Shown one piece after another: positions 27,411 through 38,592 of a DNA stretch of 64,000 nt. This stretch comes from Candidatus Methylobacter oryzae (GTDB lineage Bacteria > Pseudomonadota > Gammaproteobacteria > Methylococcales > Methylomonadaceae): positions 21,414 to 85,413 of the forward strand of contig NZ_RYFG02000112.1 in assembly GCF_003994235.2 (NCBI RefSeq). Direction: 5' to 3'. The position numbers and the translations under genes were made by a program. The stretch's first letter is position 1; every line of letters begins with the position of its first letter. The notes under the pieces are model-generated. The model saw only the letters and a program-made list of their open reading frames with translations. It was not told the DNA's origin and made no database searches.

Positions 27411-29488
27411 AAGCTCATCAATTGTGAAAGCGCTCGCTCGGTAAGCCTTCTATTATCAATATTAACAATAGTAGCGAGCCCTTTGCGCAGTTTTTCCGCC
27501 AACTCATCAACTTGGGTTTCAAGCATTTTTGCCCCGTTTTTGCCGACAAACAGCATAGTTTCCGCCCCAGCATCTCTCCAAAGCAACTTACCCCATTGCC
27601 TTCCTGATTCCGAAAGAAACTCAACCCAGCTTTCCTCGGCAAGACTTCCGGCCTGCTCCGAGCTCTGATCCACTATCGTTTCGCTTTCTATTTTTATATC
27701 TTGGACAATTACTGAGTCGGCAGCCGGCTTGCCTTTTTTATCCATTAAAATGATATGCCATACGGCAAGATCTTTAAAAAAGCGCGCCTGTGCAGCTTTG
27801 TCATATGAAATTTGCTTCAGACCTCTCCTTAATTCCGCAATCAGTCCCGGCAGTAATTTCAATATCTGTTTTCTTTCATTATCATCGGCCGGCGGCATAA
27901 CGCTTGTAATCAGGTCGTCCATCGCCTGCACCGACTTTTGCCACTGACCGTCTTCACGCGTATAAGCGTCCAACAGCACCTCAAACCAAACATTATTTAA
28001 AAATTCGCCTATCGCGTTCGGTACAGCTTTACCGATAATGCTTTTTTCAATGGTTTTAAGAACTATTTTTTTGCCTGACGCCGCTGCGTATTTATTGATC
28101 ATAAACTGCTTGGCGTTTTCTTCTATATGCTGACTGCACTGTTTTTGCTTGTTTAAATAATTCGAGAACTCATACGCTTCCATTTTCCAACCGGAAAGCT
28201 CAATCCCTCTTCCGGTTATTTTTTTAATTGCGATTGTTATACGCTCCAGTATTAGCCGGTCATCATGATCATCGGCATTTAAAAACATCCCGGCTTCAAT
28301 CAAATCATCAAGCAGTTGCCTGACGGGATGGCATTCATTTGTAAAAATACTGTACTGCCTCAAAGACACGGCTGCCAGCGGAATTTCCAGCCGTAAAACA
28401 GCTTTTTTTACCGAGTCTTCCAGCCACTTGTCCCGCTCTATTTCGCTAAAGATCAAAGCGACCAAATCCAGCAGGTCTTCATCATGCCTGGCCAAGATTT
28501 TGACATCAATGCTAAAGCTTAGTTCTTCCAATTTTTTAAGAACCTTGATCTTTAACGGCTGTCTTTTTGCTATCAGACCCGGGCCATCGTCAGCCAACTG
28601 AAGAGCCCGCAATGCATTTTCTATTTCGGAATATTCGTAAAATACATTTCCGGTAATTGAAATTAAATCATAAACAGAAGGAAAATGAGCCAGCCGCCAT
28701 CGCTCCAATTTTTGCTGCAACAGCTCAAATGCCGCACTTGGCTGCTCGGGACTTGCATGAACAGGCTCGACCCACCGCTTGTTATCTTCCACCACGTGTA
28801 ATGAAACCGGACCATCAGTTTTGCATTGCTTGATCAATTCACGGTAAATGAACCCTAGTTGAGCAAAAACATTAGCTTCAAATGTTTTATACAACGCAAT
28901 CCGGCCTTCTGTGTTGAGTTTCAGCGAATTAACGACATCGACCAAGGCACGAACCAGTTTTTCAGGAAAAATAGGATTTTGACTGTCGGAAATAACTTGT
29001 TTACCCTGCTGAATCGCAAGAAGTTTGTTTAAAGCGGCCATTTCTTCATAATATGATTGTTCGCAGTGGCGAATAATCAGCATGACGGCATGATTTTCTT
29101 TTACAGTCTCGTCATTGACTAGCGATACTTTGGAAAAATCTAATTGCTCTCTTTGGCTGGTCGTTGATTTTTGGTAATTGCCATCGAAAATTTCGTTAAC
29201 TTTTAGTAAGTAATTTTGCTTAATATCGCTCCGAACTAAACGAAGATATTCCAGCAGTTTGATATATTGATCTTTATTTGTTCTTTCCCTGCTCTTGCCC
29301 AGCTGCAAGCCAAACTCAAGATCAATATGCCGACAGCAATCGTCAACCGCCTGCTCAAAATGCTGGAAGAAAATTGCTTTAATTTTACTTAAAGTCTCAG
29401 TTTTATTGGATTTACCTAAACTCGAATTTGTCTGTTGCCGGTTATCCATTGCAATATATCTATTGTCATTTAAAAATAAGTTCGTCAT
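27407..29488 (-). CDS. DUF1631 family protein
   Basis: A 693-residue, predicted mostly helical and highly charged cytoplasmic protein of unknown function. I recognise it as DUF1631 from the C-terminal third (LLPGLIAELRRGLKQIS, WVEFLSESGRQWGKLLW) and from its place between nadC and ampD, where pseudomonads carry the same family. No membrane helix or catalytic motif is visible. Some databases label the family thymidine phosphorylase, which I see nothing to support. The C-terminal GRQWGKLLWRD and TMLFVGKNG stretch looks like a small beta domain of the kind seen in some PilZ-like adaptors, but this is only a guess. In-frame ATG codons near residue 14 are alternative starts. Confidence 0.82.
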   Translation of the reverse strand: MTNLFLNDNRYIAMDNRQQTNSSLGKSNKTETLSKIKAIFFQHFEQAVDDCCRHIDLEFGLQLGKSRERTNKDQYIKLLEYLRLVRSDIKQNYLLKVNEIFDGNYQKSTTSQREQLDFSKVSLVNDETVKENHAVMLIIRHCEQSYYEEMAALNKLLAIQQGKQVISDSQNPIFPEKLVRALVDVVNSLKLNTEGRIALYKTFEANVFAQLGFIYRELIKQCKTDGPVSLHVVEDNKRWVEPVHASPEQPSAAFELLQQKLERWRLAHFPSVYDLISITGNVFYEYSEIENALRALQLADDGPGLIAKRQPLKIKVLKKLEELSFSIDVKILARHDEDLLDLVALIFSEIERDKWLEDSVKKAVLRLEIPLAAVSLRQYSIFTNECHPVRQLLDDLIEAGMFLNADDHDDRLILERITIAIKKITGRGIELSGWKMEAYEFSNYLNKQKQCSQHIEENAKQFMINKYAAASGKKIVLKTIEKSIIGKAVPNAIGEFLNNVWFEVLLDAYTREDGQWQKSVQAMDDLITSVMPPADDNERKQILKLLPGLIAELRRGLKQISYDKAAQARFFKDLAVWHIILMDKKGKPAADSVIVQDIKIESETIVDQSSEQAGSLAEESWVEFLSESGRQWGKLLWRDAGAETMLFVGKNGAKMLETQVDELAEKLRKGLATIVNIDNRRLTERALSQLMSL

Positions 29489-29581
29489 AGCCTAGCTCCC
29501 TAATAGCATTTTGGCTAATAATAAGAGCATCTGTCTTAAATACTGTGTTTTTGCTTCCGTTTTTACTTCTCTAATTAGCTC

Positions 29582-30124
29582 ATGAAAATAAACCGGCATT
29601 GGTTAACCGATATTCCCCGAATCCCTTCACCCAATTCTGACGAAAGACCGGACCCTGAAGACATTTCACTACTCGTTATCCACTGCATCAGTCTTCCGCC
29701 CGGCGAGTTCGGCAATCATTATATCGACCAGTTGTTCTGCAATCAGCTTAATCTTGATGAACATCCTTATTTTAAAGATATTTATCAACTTACCGTCTCG
29801 GCGCATTTGCTGATCAAGCGTGACGGAAGCTGTGTCCAATATGTACCGTTTGATAAACGCGCATGGCACGCTGGAAAATCGATATACGAAGGCAGGGAGC
29901 GATGTAATGATTTTTCTATCGGTATAGAGCTTGAAGGCACTGAACTTATCGATTACACCGATCAACAATATGCTCAACTCGCCAAGGTAATTCGCGTTTT
30001 ATTTGAAACCTACCCTAAGCTATCGGCACAACGTATTACCGGGCATAGCGATATTGCGCCTGAACGAAAAACCGATCCGGGCGCATCTTTTGATTGGCAA
30101 AAACTTTCAGAACTGCTGAGGTAA
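29582..30124 (+). CDS. ampD: 1,6-anhydro-N-acetylmuramyl-L-alanine amidase AmpD
   Basis: Cytoplasmic zinc amidase of peptidoglycan recycling that removes the stem peptide from anhydro-muropeptides, often controlling beta-lactamase induction. The 180-residue product has the Amidase_2 fold with zinc ligands H34, H155 and D165 and catalytic E117, matching the known AmpD pattern nearly position for position. Other signs are LLVIHCISLP, RAWHAGKS and ITGHSDIAPERKTDPG. It is divergent from the DUF1631 gene, with a 93-bp shared upstream region. Confidence 0.96.
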   Translation: MKINRHWLTDIPRIPSPNSDERPDPEDISLLVIHCISLPPGEFGNHYIDQLFCNQLNLDEHPYFKDIYQLTVSAHLLIKRDGSCVQYVPFDKRAWHAGKSIYEGRERCNDFSIGIELEGTELIDYTDQQYAQLAKVIRVLFETYPKLSAQRITGHSDIAPERKTDPGASFDWQKLSELLR

Positions 30125-30141
30125 CTTTGATTCACCACGAA

Positions 30142-30239
30142 CGACTGCATGGACGCAGGAGGTAGACAGAAAACCGCTCCTGCGTTTTCTGCATTCGCCA
30201 CATCCTTGTGGCTTAGCAACGCAAGGAGCAGCTGCCGAG
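30142..30239 (+). repeat. Family B element, long form, between ampD and lspA
   Basis: Starts CGACTGCATGGACGCAGG and ends CAAGGAGCAGCTGCCGA, the same outer blocks as the murB repeat. Between GTAGA and GCAACGCA it carries about 49 extra bases that fold as two more hairpins (CAGAAAAC with GTTTTCTG; GCCACA with TGTGGC). Flanking CACCACGAA (30132) and CTCCGTG may be remnants of a larger element. It lies between two converging genes. Confidence 0.8.
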
Positions 30240-30279
30240 ACACAAAGTGGCTAAGCCTACGTCTCCGTGATAAAAACTT

Positions 30280-30337
30280 TTTATACCCAAGGGGCATAAG
30301 TTTCGTTTGGGCAGACACGCTGCCCAACTCAGCTTTA
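30280..30337 (-). repeat. Family A element, single copy, overlapping the lspA stop
   Basis: 58 bp. The minus-strand form begins TAAAGCTGAGTTGGGCAG and ends GGGTATAAA. The hairpin arms TTGGGCAG and CTGCCCAA (30307-30327) differ from the usual TTGAGCAG / CTGCTCAA by a compensated pair. The first three bases (30335-30337) are the TAA stop of lspA. Confidence 0.93.
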
Positions 30338-30823
30338 AACCGGCTCTTTCGGATGCCCTAGGCCGAACGACTCGGCCAGCATTAACATCACGCCTAACGT
30401 AATAGCTGAGTCCGCAATATTAAAAGCGGGCCAATGCCAAGAATCGTAATAAACATCAAGAAAATCGATCACATATCCATAAGCCAGCCGGTCAATCAAG
30501 TTACCGACAGCTCCGCCCAAAACCAGCGCCAAAGCCACAGCCAGCAAGGTTTCATGCTTTTTCAAGCGGGTCAGCCAAACCGCTATGACCGCGCTGATCA
30601 CCACCGCCAAACCGGCAAAGAACCAGCGCTGCCAACCGCCGGCTTCGCTTAAGAAGCTGAAAGCCGCGCCGGTGTTATGCACATAAGTCAGCTTAAAAAA
30701 CGGCATGATCTGAATAGACTCATAAAGCTGCATCGAACCGGCGATCGCAAGCTTGCTGGCTTGATCCAAAATGACTGCCAGTAACGACAGCCATAACCAT
30801 TTCAACATAACCTTATCACGCAT
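30335..30823 (-). CDS. lspA: Lipoprotein signal peptidase LspA
   Basis: Membrane aspartyl protease that cleaves prolipoprotein signal peptides. The product is 162 residues from the ATG at 30823, which overlaps the ileS stop. An ATG at 30808 is an alternative. It has four membrane helices, the N-terminal LDQASK, and catalytic Asp residues in GNLIDR and FNIADS. The stop codon is supplied by the edge of a family A repeat, and the last residues (GHPKEPV) form a usual polar tail. ileS-lspA order is as in E. coli. Confidence 0.96.
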   Translation of the reverse strand: MRDKVMLKWLWLSLLAVILDQASKLAIAGSMQLYESIQIMPFFKLTYVHNTGAAFSFLSEAGGWQRWFFAGLAVVISAVIAVWLTRLKKHETLLAVALALVLGGAVGNLIDRLAYGYVIDFLDVYYDSWHWPAFNIADSAITLGVMLMLAESFGLGHPKEPV

Positions 30824-33641
30824 ATTGCCTATGCTCGCCATTGCCGGCTACGTTTTCGACGCAACGGCCGCACAGTTCGGGATGCTCTGCATGTTGACCG
30901 ACATCAGGCCGCTGATGCCAGCAACGTACGCATTTTTCATGCCCGGAAACAACGACTTTCAATTTAACGCCTTCAATTTCAGTCTGAATAGCTTCTTCGG
31001 AAGCATTATCCTCAGTCATAACCGCAGCATTCGAGGTAATGAAGATAAAACGCAATTCATCCGACAATTGATTTAACACATCAAAAAATTCGGCATTGCA
31101 ATACAGTTCGAGTTCTGCATTCAGTGAAGAGCCGATATCGCCTTTGGTCCGGCTTTTTTCCAGTTCTTTACCCACAGCCGCCCGGACTGCCATTATTTTT
31201 TGCCAGCACTCGCGATTCAGGGCCGCATCGTCGTCCAGCTTGACCAAGCCCGAATACCAGGTTTCCAAAAATACCGACTCGCTACGCTTACCCGGCATGT
31301 ATTGCCAGATTTCATCGGCGGTATAACTGATAATAGGCGCCAACCAGCGAGTCAGCGCCTCAAGCACATGATACATTGCGGTTTGCGCCGAACGCCGCGC
31401 CAAGCCGTCGGCTTTGGCGGTGTATTGACGATCCTTGATGATGTCCAGGTAAAATCCGCCCAAGTCAATCACGCAAAAATGATGCACTTTTTGGTAAATA
31501 TGCTGGAATTGATAGGTTTCATAGGCAGTTTTAACTTCCTCCTGCAATGTAAACGCCCTATCCATAACCCAACGATCCAGCGCCAACAAATCCTTATTGT
31601 CGACCAAATGTTGCTCAGGATCGAAATCGTCCAGGTTAGACAGCAGGAAACGCGCGGTATTTCTTAAACGGCGGTAGCCGTCCGAAGTACGCCGTAAAAT
31701 CTCGTCCGATACGCTCATTTCGCCACGATAATCGGTCGAAGCAACCCATAACCGTAACACATCGGCACCAAGGTCTTTCATGACCGATTGCGGGGCAACG
31801 ACGTTGCCTTTCGACTTGGACATTTTCTTGCCGTCAGCATCGACGGTAAAACCGTGTGTCAGAACGGCTTTGTAAGGCGCCACTTCGTTCATCGCGACCG
31901 AAGCCAGCAATGACGACTGGAACCAGCCTCGGTGCTGGTCGGAGCCTTCCAAATACAAATCGGCCGGAAAGTGCAATTGCTCGCGCTTTTCCAGCACGCA
32001 GGCGTGAGTCACGCCGGAGTCGAACCAGACGTCCAGCGTATCGTTGATTTTTTCGTATTGCCCTGCTTCATCGCCTAACAATTCTGCTGCGTCCAGCTCG
32101 AACCAAGCATCGATGCCTTTTTGCTCGATGCGTTCGGCCACTTGCTCAACCAGTTCAGCCGTGCGCGGATGCAATTCGCCGGTTTCTTTATGAACAAAAA
32201 ACGCGATCGGTACGCCCCAAGTACGTTGACGGGAGATACACCAATCAGGCCGCCCTTCCATCATGCTTTCAATACGCGCCTGCCCCCAATCGGGAATCCA
32301 GGTTACACGCTTGACTTCGTTCAATGCCTGTTCGCGCAGCTTGTTTTTATCCATTGAGATAAACCATTGCGCCGTGGCCCGGAAAATAATCGGGGTCTTA
32401 TGCCGCCAGCAATGCGGATAGCTGTGCAAAATCGCCTCGTGATGCAGCAATTTTCCTCGTTGTTCCAGCACTTCCAAGACATGGGCATTGGCGTTAAACA
32501 CATGCTCGCCGGCAAACAGCTCGGTATTCGGAAGAAAAACGCCGTCGTTGCCGACCGGGTTATCGACCGGCAAACCGTATTTCAAGCCGACTACATAGTC
32601 GTCCTGGCCGTGGCCCGGCGCTGTATGTACCGCACCGGTACCGGCATCGGTAGTAACGTGATCGCCGAGAATAATAGGCACTTGCCTGTCGTAAAAAGGA
32701 TGGCGCAATAACTGATGCTCTAAAGCTGCGCCTTTACAATAAGCAATAACATGATAATTTTCGATGCCATAACGCAGCATCGCATCTTTGAGCAATGCTT
32801 CGGCAACGACCAATCGTTCTTTTTCGCCGTCTTTTTCGCATTGCACTACCGCGTATTCCAAATCCGGGTTTAACGCAACGCCCTGATTCGCCGGCAATGT
32901 CCAAGGAGTAGTTGTCCAAATGACCACCGATAACGGCCCGTAACCATCATGCTCAGGCACATGATGGCATTGATTCAAAAATCCATCTTCATCGACAACC
33001 AGAAACCGCACATCGACAGCAGGCGAATGTTTATCTTCATACTCGACCTCCGCTTCCGCCAGTGCCGAACCGCAATCGGTACACCAATGCACAGGCTTGG
33101 CACCTTTTGCGATATGGCCGTTCCGGCTGATTTTGCCCAATGAACGAACGATATCGGCTTCAAACGCAAAGTCCATCGTTAAATAAGGATGATCCCAATC
33201 GCCCAAAATACCAAGACGGATAAACGCCTCTTTCTGGATATTGACCTGCTTGCCTGCATACTCGCGGCAAGCTTTACGGAATACGGCCGGAGAAACTTTA
33301 ACGCCTGCTTTGCCGACTTTTTTCTCTACCTGTAGCTCAATCGGCAAACCGTGACAATCCCATCCCGGCACATAAGGTGCATCGAAACCGCTTAATGACT
33401 TGGATTTAATGATGATGTCTTTCAACACTTTATTAACTGCGTGGCCGATGTGAATTTCGCCGTTCGCGTACGGAGGGCCGTCATGCAGGATAAATTTTGG
33501 CCGTCCGGCAAATTCCTTTCTGATCTTATTATATAGATCCATTTCATTCCATTTTTTCAGGCGTTCCGGCTCGCGTTGCGCCAGATTGCCTTTCATAGGA
33601 AATGCGGTATTGGGTAAATTCAGTGTTTTTTTATAATCCAT
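30816..33641 (-). CDS. ileS: Isoleucyl-tRNA synthetase
   Basis: Class I synthetase that charges tRNA-Ile and edits misactivated valine. The product is 941 residues from the ATG at 33641 ([12 protein letters not shown] is the conserved start; ATG at 33647 is also in frame). It shows the HIGH motif ([11 protein letters not shown]), the editing-domain [10 protein letters not shown] and [12 protein letters not shown], the KMSKS motif ([11 protein letters not shown]) and a C-terminal zinc site (CVRCW and CGRCVENV). It is a bacterial-type enzyme between ribF and lspA. Confidence 0.98.
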   Translation of the reverse strand: MDYKKTLNLPNTAFPMKGNLAQREPERLKKWNEMDLYNKIRKEFAGRPKFILHDGPPYANGEIHIGHAVNKVLKDIIIKSKSLSGFDAPYVPGWDCHGLPIELQVEKKVGKAGVKVSPAVFRKACREYAGKQVNIQKEAFIRLGILGDWDHPYLTMDFAFEADIVRSLGKISRNGHIAKGAKPVHWCTDCGSALAEAEVEYEDKHSPAVDVRFLVVDEDGFLNQCHHVPEHDGYGPLSVVIWTTTPWTLPANQGVALNPDLEYAVVQCEKDGEKERLVVAEALLKDAMLRYGIENYHVIAYCKGAALEHQLLRHPFYDRQVPIILGDHVTTDAGTGAVHTAPGHGQDDYVVGLKYGLPVDNPVGNDGVFLPNTELFAGEHVFNANAHVLEVLEQRGKLLHHEAILHSYPHCWRHKTPIIFRATAQWFISMDKNKLREQALNEVKRVTWIPDWGQARIESMMEGRPDWCISRQRTWGVPIAFFVHKETGELHPRTAELVEQVAERIEQKGIDAWFELDAAELLGDEAGQYEKINDTLDVWFDSGVTHACVLEKREQLHFPADLYLEGSDQHRGWFQSSLLASVAMNEVAPYKAVLTHGFTVDADGKKMSKSKGNVVAPQSVMKDLGADVLRLWVASTDYRGEMSVSDEILRRTSDGYRRLRNTARFLLSNLDDFDPEQHLVDNKDLLALDRWVMDRAFTLQEEVKTAYETYQFQHIYQKVHHFCVIDLGGFYLDIIKDRQYTAKADGLARRSAQTAMYHVLEALTRWLAPIISYTADEIWQYMPGKRSESVFLETWYSGLVKLDDDAALNRECWQKIMAVRAAVGKELEKSRTKGDIGSSLNAELELYCNAEFFDVLNQLSDELRFIFITSNAAVMTEDNASEEAIQTEIEGVKLKVVVSGHEKCVRCWHQRPDVGQHAEHPELCGRCVENVAGNGEHRQYA

Positions 33642-33706
33642 CGTCATAACAATTAAACTCGGCAAAAATCTTTATCATCAGAGATGATGTGTATGCCGCC
33701 AACCGG

Positions 33707-34687
33707 TCAGAAACCGGCGCGGCGATCACCAGAAACGGTGTCCATACTGCTAGCGTACATGGAGCTCAGAGCAGCTTTGGCCGCAGCCACATCTTTTACA
33801 ATCTGGGCTTTAAGCTCATCTAGTGACTGAAACCGCATTTCATCCCTGATCTTTTGTTTGAAATGCACTTCGACATAACGCCCGTAAATTTCTTTATCAA
33901 AATTAAATAAGTGAGCTTCCAATATAACCTTTGAACCACCATCAACCGTAGGCCGGGTACCTACATTCGCAACACCTTCAAACTCGCAACCGTCAATACC
34001 GGTCATGGTTACGGCAAATACGCCGTTAACAGGAGCGTTTTTTCTAAACATCTGTATGTTGGCAGTGGGATAGCCAATAGTCCGCCCTCGTTTGTCGCCA
34101 TGAGCCACCCGTCCGCAAACAGAATAGCAATAACCCAGCAATTTTTCAGCCAAAGCCAAATCGCCGCTTCCTAACGCATCCCTGATCAAGGTACTGCTCA
34201 CTCGAAGCCCGTCTACTTGATAAGACCCGGTGTCTTCCACATCGAAGTTAAATAACTTGCCCTTATCCTTAAGCATCGCGAAATTGCCGCGTCTGGCCTT
34301 GCCAAAATGAAAATCATCGCCAACCACCAGATGTTTTACATTCAACTTTTTTACCAAAACATCTTCAATGAACTGCTCTGCATCACAGTTGGCAAAGTAT
34401 TGATTAAATCGTAATATCAGCAAATCATCAATGGGTAATTCAGAAAACCGGATCACTTTCTCGCGCAAGCGCATTAGCCTCGACGGCGCATTTTCTCCCA
34501 GAAAATACTCCAACGGTTGCGGCTCAAAGGCCATGGCGACAACGGGCAGCGCTAATGCCTTACCTCGCTCAGCCAGCTTTTTTATTACTGCTCTATGCCC
34601 TAAATGCAATCCGTCAAAATTTCCGATCGTCAATACACAACCGTTTCTTAACGGTTCCAAATGAGATAATCCTCTAATAAGACGCAT
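33707..34687 (-). CDS. ribF: Bifunctional riboflavin kinase / FAD synthetase
   Basis: Makes FMN and FAD from riboflavin. The 326-residue product has an N-terminal nucleotidyltransferase domain (LTIGNFDGLHLGHRAVI, VVGDDFHFGKARRG) and a C-terminal kinase domain (GRTIGYPTANI, GVANVGTRPTVDG). It lies upstream of ileS-lspA in the same order as in E. coli, 65 bp from ileS. Confidence 0.97.
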   Translation of the reverse strand: MRLIRGLSHLEPLRNGCVLTIGNFDGLHLGHRAVIKKLAERGKALALPVVAMAFEPQPLEYFLGENAPSRLMRLREKVIRFSELPIDDLLILRFNQYFANCDAEQFIEDVLVKKLNVKHLVVGDDFHFGKARRGNFAMLKDKGKLFNFDVEDTGSYQVDGLRVSSTLIRDALGSGDLALAEKLLGYCYSVCGRVAHGDKRGRTIGYPTANIQMFRKNAPVNGVFAVTMTGIDGCEFEGVANVGTRPTVDGGSKVILEAHLFNFDKEIYGRYVEVHFKQKIRDEMRFQSLDELKAQIVKDVAAAKAALSSMYASSMDTVSGDRRAGF

Positions 34688-34771
34688 GAATGTAGTAAAT
34701 TCAAAAAGGTTTTATTCTACCATGGGTAGCTATAGCGTGAACTAAATCATCCTAACCGAATTGTTGTACTC

Positions 34772-34804
34772 AAAAAAAAAGCCCGGTGGAATCCCACCGG
34801 GCTT
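34772..34804 (-). terminator. Rho-independent terminator of the Lpp-like gene
   Basis: 10-bp perfect stem AGCCCGGTGG / CCACCGGGCT with a 4-nt loop, followed on the minus strand by a run of nine T. Placed just after the lipoprotein gene; it should insulate it strongly from ribF. Confidence 0.95.
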
Positions 34805-34828
34805 TCTATTTTGTAAATCAGTAATGAT

Positions 34829-35107
34829 TTATTTCAGCATTGATTTTTTGAACATGCTGTCCAATTTGCTGTTTGTGTCTTGAGCATATTGAGCTGCACG
34901 GTTAGCAGCTGCTTCAGCAGAAGCAGCTTGAGCAGAAGCAGAATCAGCAGCGCTTTTTGCACTAGCTGCATCAGCAGATGCTTGAGCAACTGAAGTTTTC
35001 AAACCGTCAATTTGTGATTGCAGGTTTTCTACGTCTGAAGTGCTTGCGCAACCAACAGCCAAGCTAGCAACCAAAGCAACCATTGATAATTTCATTACTT
35101 TTTTCAT
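34829..35107 (-). CDS. Alanine-zipper lipoprotein, Lpp/OprI-like
   Basis: A 92-residue outer-membrane lipoprotein. The signal peptide ends LAVGC (C20), followed by a Ser/Asp linker and a long helical segment (about 27-85) dominated by Ala at heptad positions with repeated SAxxA patterns, as in Braun lipoprotein and OprI. It ends SMLK: a C-terminal Lys is the residue by which Lpp is attached to peptidoglycan. A strong ribosome site (AAGAAGGAAA) and a strong terminator suggest high expression. The next upstream gene encodes an L,D-transpeptidase, the enzyme class that performs this attachment. Confidence 0.88.
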   Translation of the reverse strand: MKKVMKLSMVALVASLAVGCASTSDVENLQSQIDGLKTSVAQASADAASAKSAADSASAQAASAEAAANRAAQYAQDTNSKLDSMFKKSMLK

Positions 35108-35190
35108 ATTATTTTTCCTTCTTAAAGTGATTACAACAAAAAAACGCTACTAGCTTTAATTCTGCACTGTTTTTAAATTATTTTCCAGTT

Positions 35191-35733
35191 TTATTTTATT
35201 TTTACGACTGTTCCTTTGTCCAACCATTGACTCAAATGATCAATTTGCCCGTTAGTCAACGCAATACATCCATGCGTCCAATTCATTGATTTATGAATTT
35301 TTTCATCCGCTCGACCTAGGCCATGAATACCAATTCTCCCGCCTAAAGGCGTATTTTGCGGCGGCACCTGATGAGCCCGGTGAGCACTTATAATACTGTT
35401 GTAGGTTGCTTGGTTGATGACCCCCTGCTCCAAGGCTTTTTGAGCATCGTCAGCAGACGGGTAAGTCAAACCGAAGAACTTTCGGAAAGAACTATTCTCA
35501 CCAACCCAACCTATTCTGTAATCCCCAAAAGGCGTAATGTTATCGCCCTGATGACTTTTAAATCCGGCGCCTCCTCGACCAATGGCAATATCATTTATGG
35601 TGTCAATCGTTTGTTTACCTTTTTTGACCTCAATAGTCAGCGCTTTTGTGTCGACCAAAAGCCAAACATCGTCATCAGCAATGACCGAAAAAGAAAACAA
35701 ACTAAAACACAGCAATAAATAAATTCGCGACAT
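35191..35733 (-). CDS. L,D-transpeptidase (YkuD domain)
   Basis: Periplasmic cysteine transpeptidase. The 180-residue product has an N-terminal signal peptide (cleavage probable after SVIA) and a YkuD domain with the catalytic signature IHGLGR followed by MNWTHGCIALTNGQ (His and Cys nucleophile). It lacks a peptidoglycan-binding LysM module. Substrate could be 3-3 crosslinks or lipoprotein attachment. The neighbouring Lpp-like gene suggests the second. The two genes are 83 bp apart on the same strand. Confidence 0.92.
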   Translation of the reverse strand: MSRIYLLLCFSLFSFSVIADDDVWLLVDTKALTIEVKKGKQTIDTINDIAIGRGGAGFKSHQGDNITPFGDYRIGWVGENSSFRKFFGLTYPSADDAQKALEQGVINQATYNSIISAHRAHQVPPQNTPLGGRIGIHGLGRADEKIHKSMNWTHGCIALTNGQIDHLSQWLDKGTVVKIK

Positions 35734-35796
35734 AAATGCTCTACACTAGATAAGAATTTTGGTGTACTTTAGTCACCAGGTTAATTGTCGAATTAA

Positions 35797-37440
<1,644 letters not shown>

Positions 37441-37533
37441 ATAAATATCCATCGGAAAAACATCAAATTTTACTTTGCCGCCGAGCAAGGCATTATGCCT
37501 CAAGTAAAATAACAAATTCCGGCTATCCCCGTT

Positions 37534-37577
37534 GCCATATCATCAGGCCGCATGAAACTATGGGCAGATGATATGGC
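37534..37577 (+). other. Perfect 11-bp inverted repeat between pgm and the unknown gene
   Basis: GCCATATCATC (37534-37544) and GATGATATGGC (37567-37577) are exact reverse complements, and the 22 nt between them can extend the stem (GCC, CAT with ATG, GGC) to a GAAACT loop. There is no T-run after it, so a simple terminator is unlikely; a leader structure or operator is possible. Confidence 0.75.
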
Positions 37578-37665
37578 GATATAAATGAAGCCAAGCTTCT
37601 TCACTTTATTAAAACCAAGAACAAAATTATCGGTCTTAAGAGCCTCCATACGGAAAAAGCCAATC

Positions 37666-38580
37666 ATGAGCGAAAATAGACGATCACATGAAGCCTTAAG
37701 CCTTAGAACTTTTTTCGACGATCAAATTCGCCACCTGCAAGAGCTAGTCCACGGCCTGAGCGATCACATCCACGAGGAAGAGCAACAGACGGAGGAAGAC
37801 CGGCAAATTATCGAAAGTTTCGTTGATGGCTCGAACAGCAAAATGCGCGCCGTAGACGATTACTCTGATAAATTAAGAGGGCATGTGCAGGGCCTGTATA
37901 AACATGTACTCCAGATTGCCGATGAGATTCCCCCGCCCATCGACTTGAACCGGGATGCATTTATTACGGATCCTCTCGTCAACACCCTGTTCGTACTTAA
38001 CAAAGACATCGACAAACTGTTCAGTACCGATCCCGATTTAGATACTTATTTACGCACGCACAGTAAATATCAATTCCCCGTAGTGTATGCCCTGTTAACT
38101 GCCTGTAAAACCGAAAAGCACACGTTGGGCATGAGTATGCAGGGAGACATGGTTATTCACGACGTACCTCAGCAAGCGGTCAATTTCTCCTCGCACAAAA
38201 TTCATATACCTTGCGCCAGCCTTGAAGAACTAAGCGCCGCACTAAAAAATTATCTGTTCCGCCGCGTAGTAACGCTGACCAAGCAGGAGATGACGTCGCG
38301 CATGGCTAATCAACTTTTTAATACCGACCATGTTTCTTACGAATCTCGAGTAGCAAGCCTGGCTAACCCGGAAGTTTATCTGAATACCTTGGTCGAATAT
38401 CTCGCCCCCCCAGCCAAACTGTTAAGCATTGACAAGTCTCATTTCAGGCTCAGCAAGCTGGGCATCAAATTAGACCGCGACGACAAACAGAGCGCGAATG
38501 AGTTTGATATTCACGAGCTGATATGGGCCAACAGCATCAGAAACGTGGTATTGCAAGTCGCCTACACTCGCTCAAACTAA
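37666..38580 (+). CDS. Protein of unknown function
   Basis: A 304-residue protein I do not recognise. The ATG at 37666 has a GGAAAAAG ribosome site; the frame is open to 37585, so a 331-residue form is possible. Residues about 15-60 are a charged probable coiled coil (HLQELVHGLSDHIHEEEQQ), followed by a region with SKMRAVDDYSDKLRGHVQGLYKHVLQ. A globular part follows (about 110-300). No signal peptide, membrane helix or known catalytic motif is visible. Codon use looks like its neighbours. It sits between pgm and a ZIP transporter, and nothing in context fixes a role. Confidence 0.75.
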   Translation: MSENRRSHEALSLRTFFDDQIRHLQELVHGLSDHIHEEEQQTEEDRQIIESFVDGSNSKMRAVDDYSDKLRGHVQGLYKHVLQIADEIPPPIDLNRDAFITDPLVNTLFVLNKDIDKLFSTDPDLDTYLRTHSKYQFPVVYALLTACKTEKHTLGMSMQGDMVIHDVPQQAVNFSSHKIHIPCASLEELSAALKNYLFRRVVTLTKQEMTSRMANQLFNTDHVSYESRVASLANPEVYLNTLVEYLAPPAKLLSIDKSHFRLSKLGIKLDRDDKQSANEFDIHELIWANSIRNVVLQVAYTRSN

Positions 38581-38592
38581 AACGCCGCCGGC

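Noticed and set aside
37534..37577. Terminator of pgm
   Set aside because: Stem is good but no T-run follows on the plus strand; kept as an unexplained palindrome.
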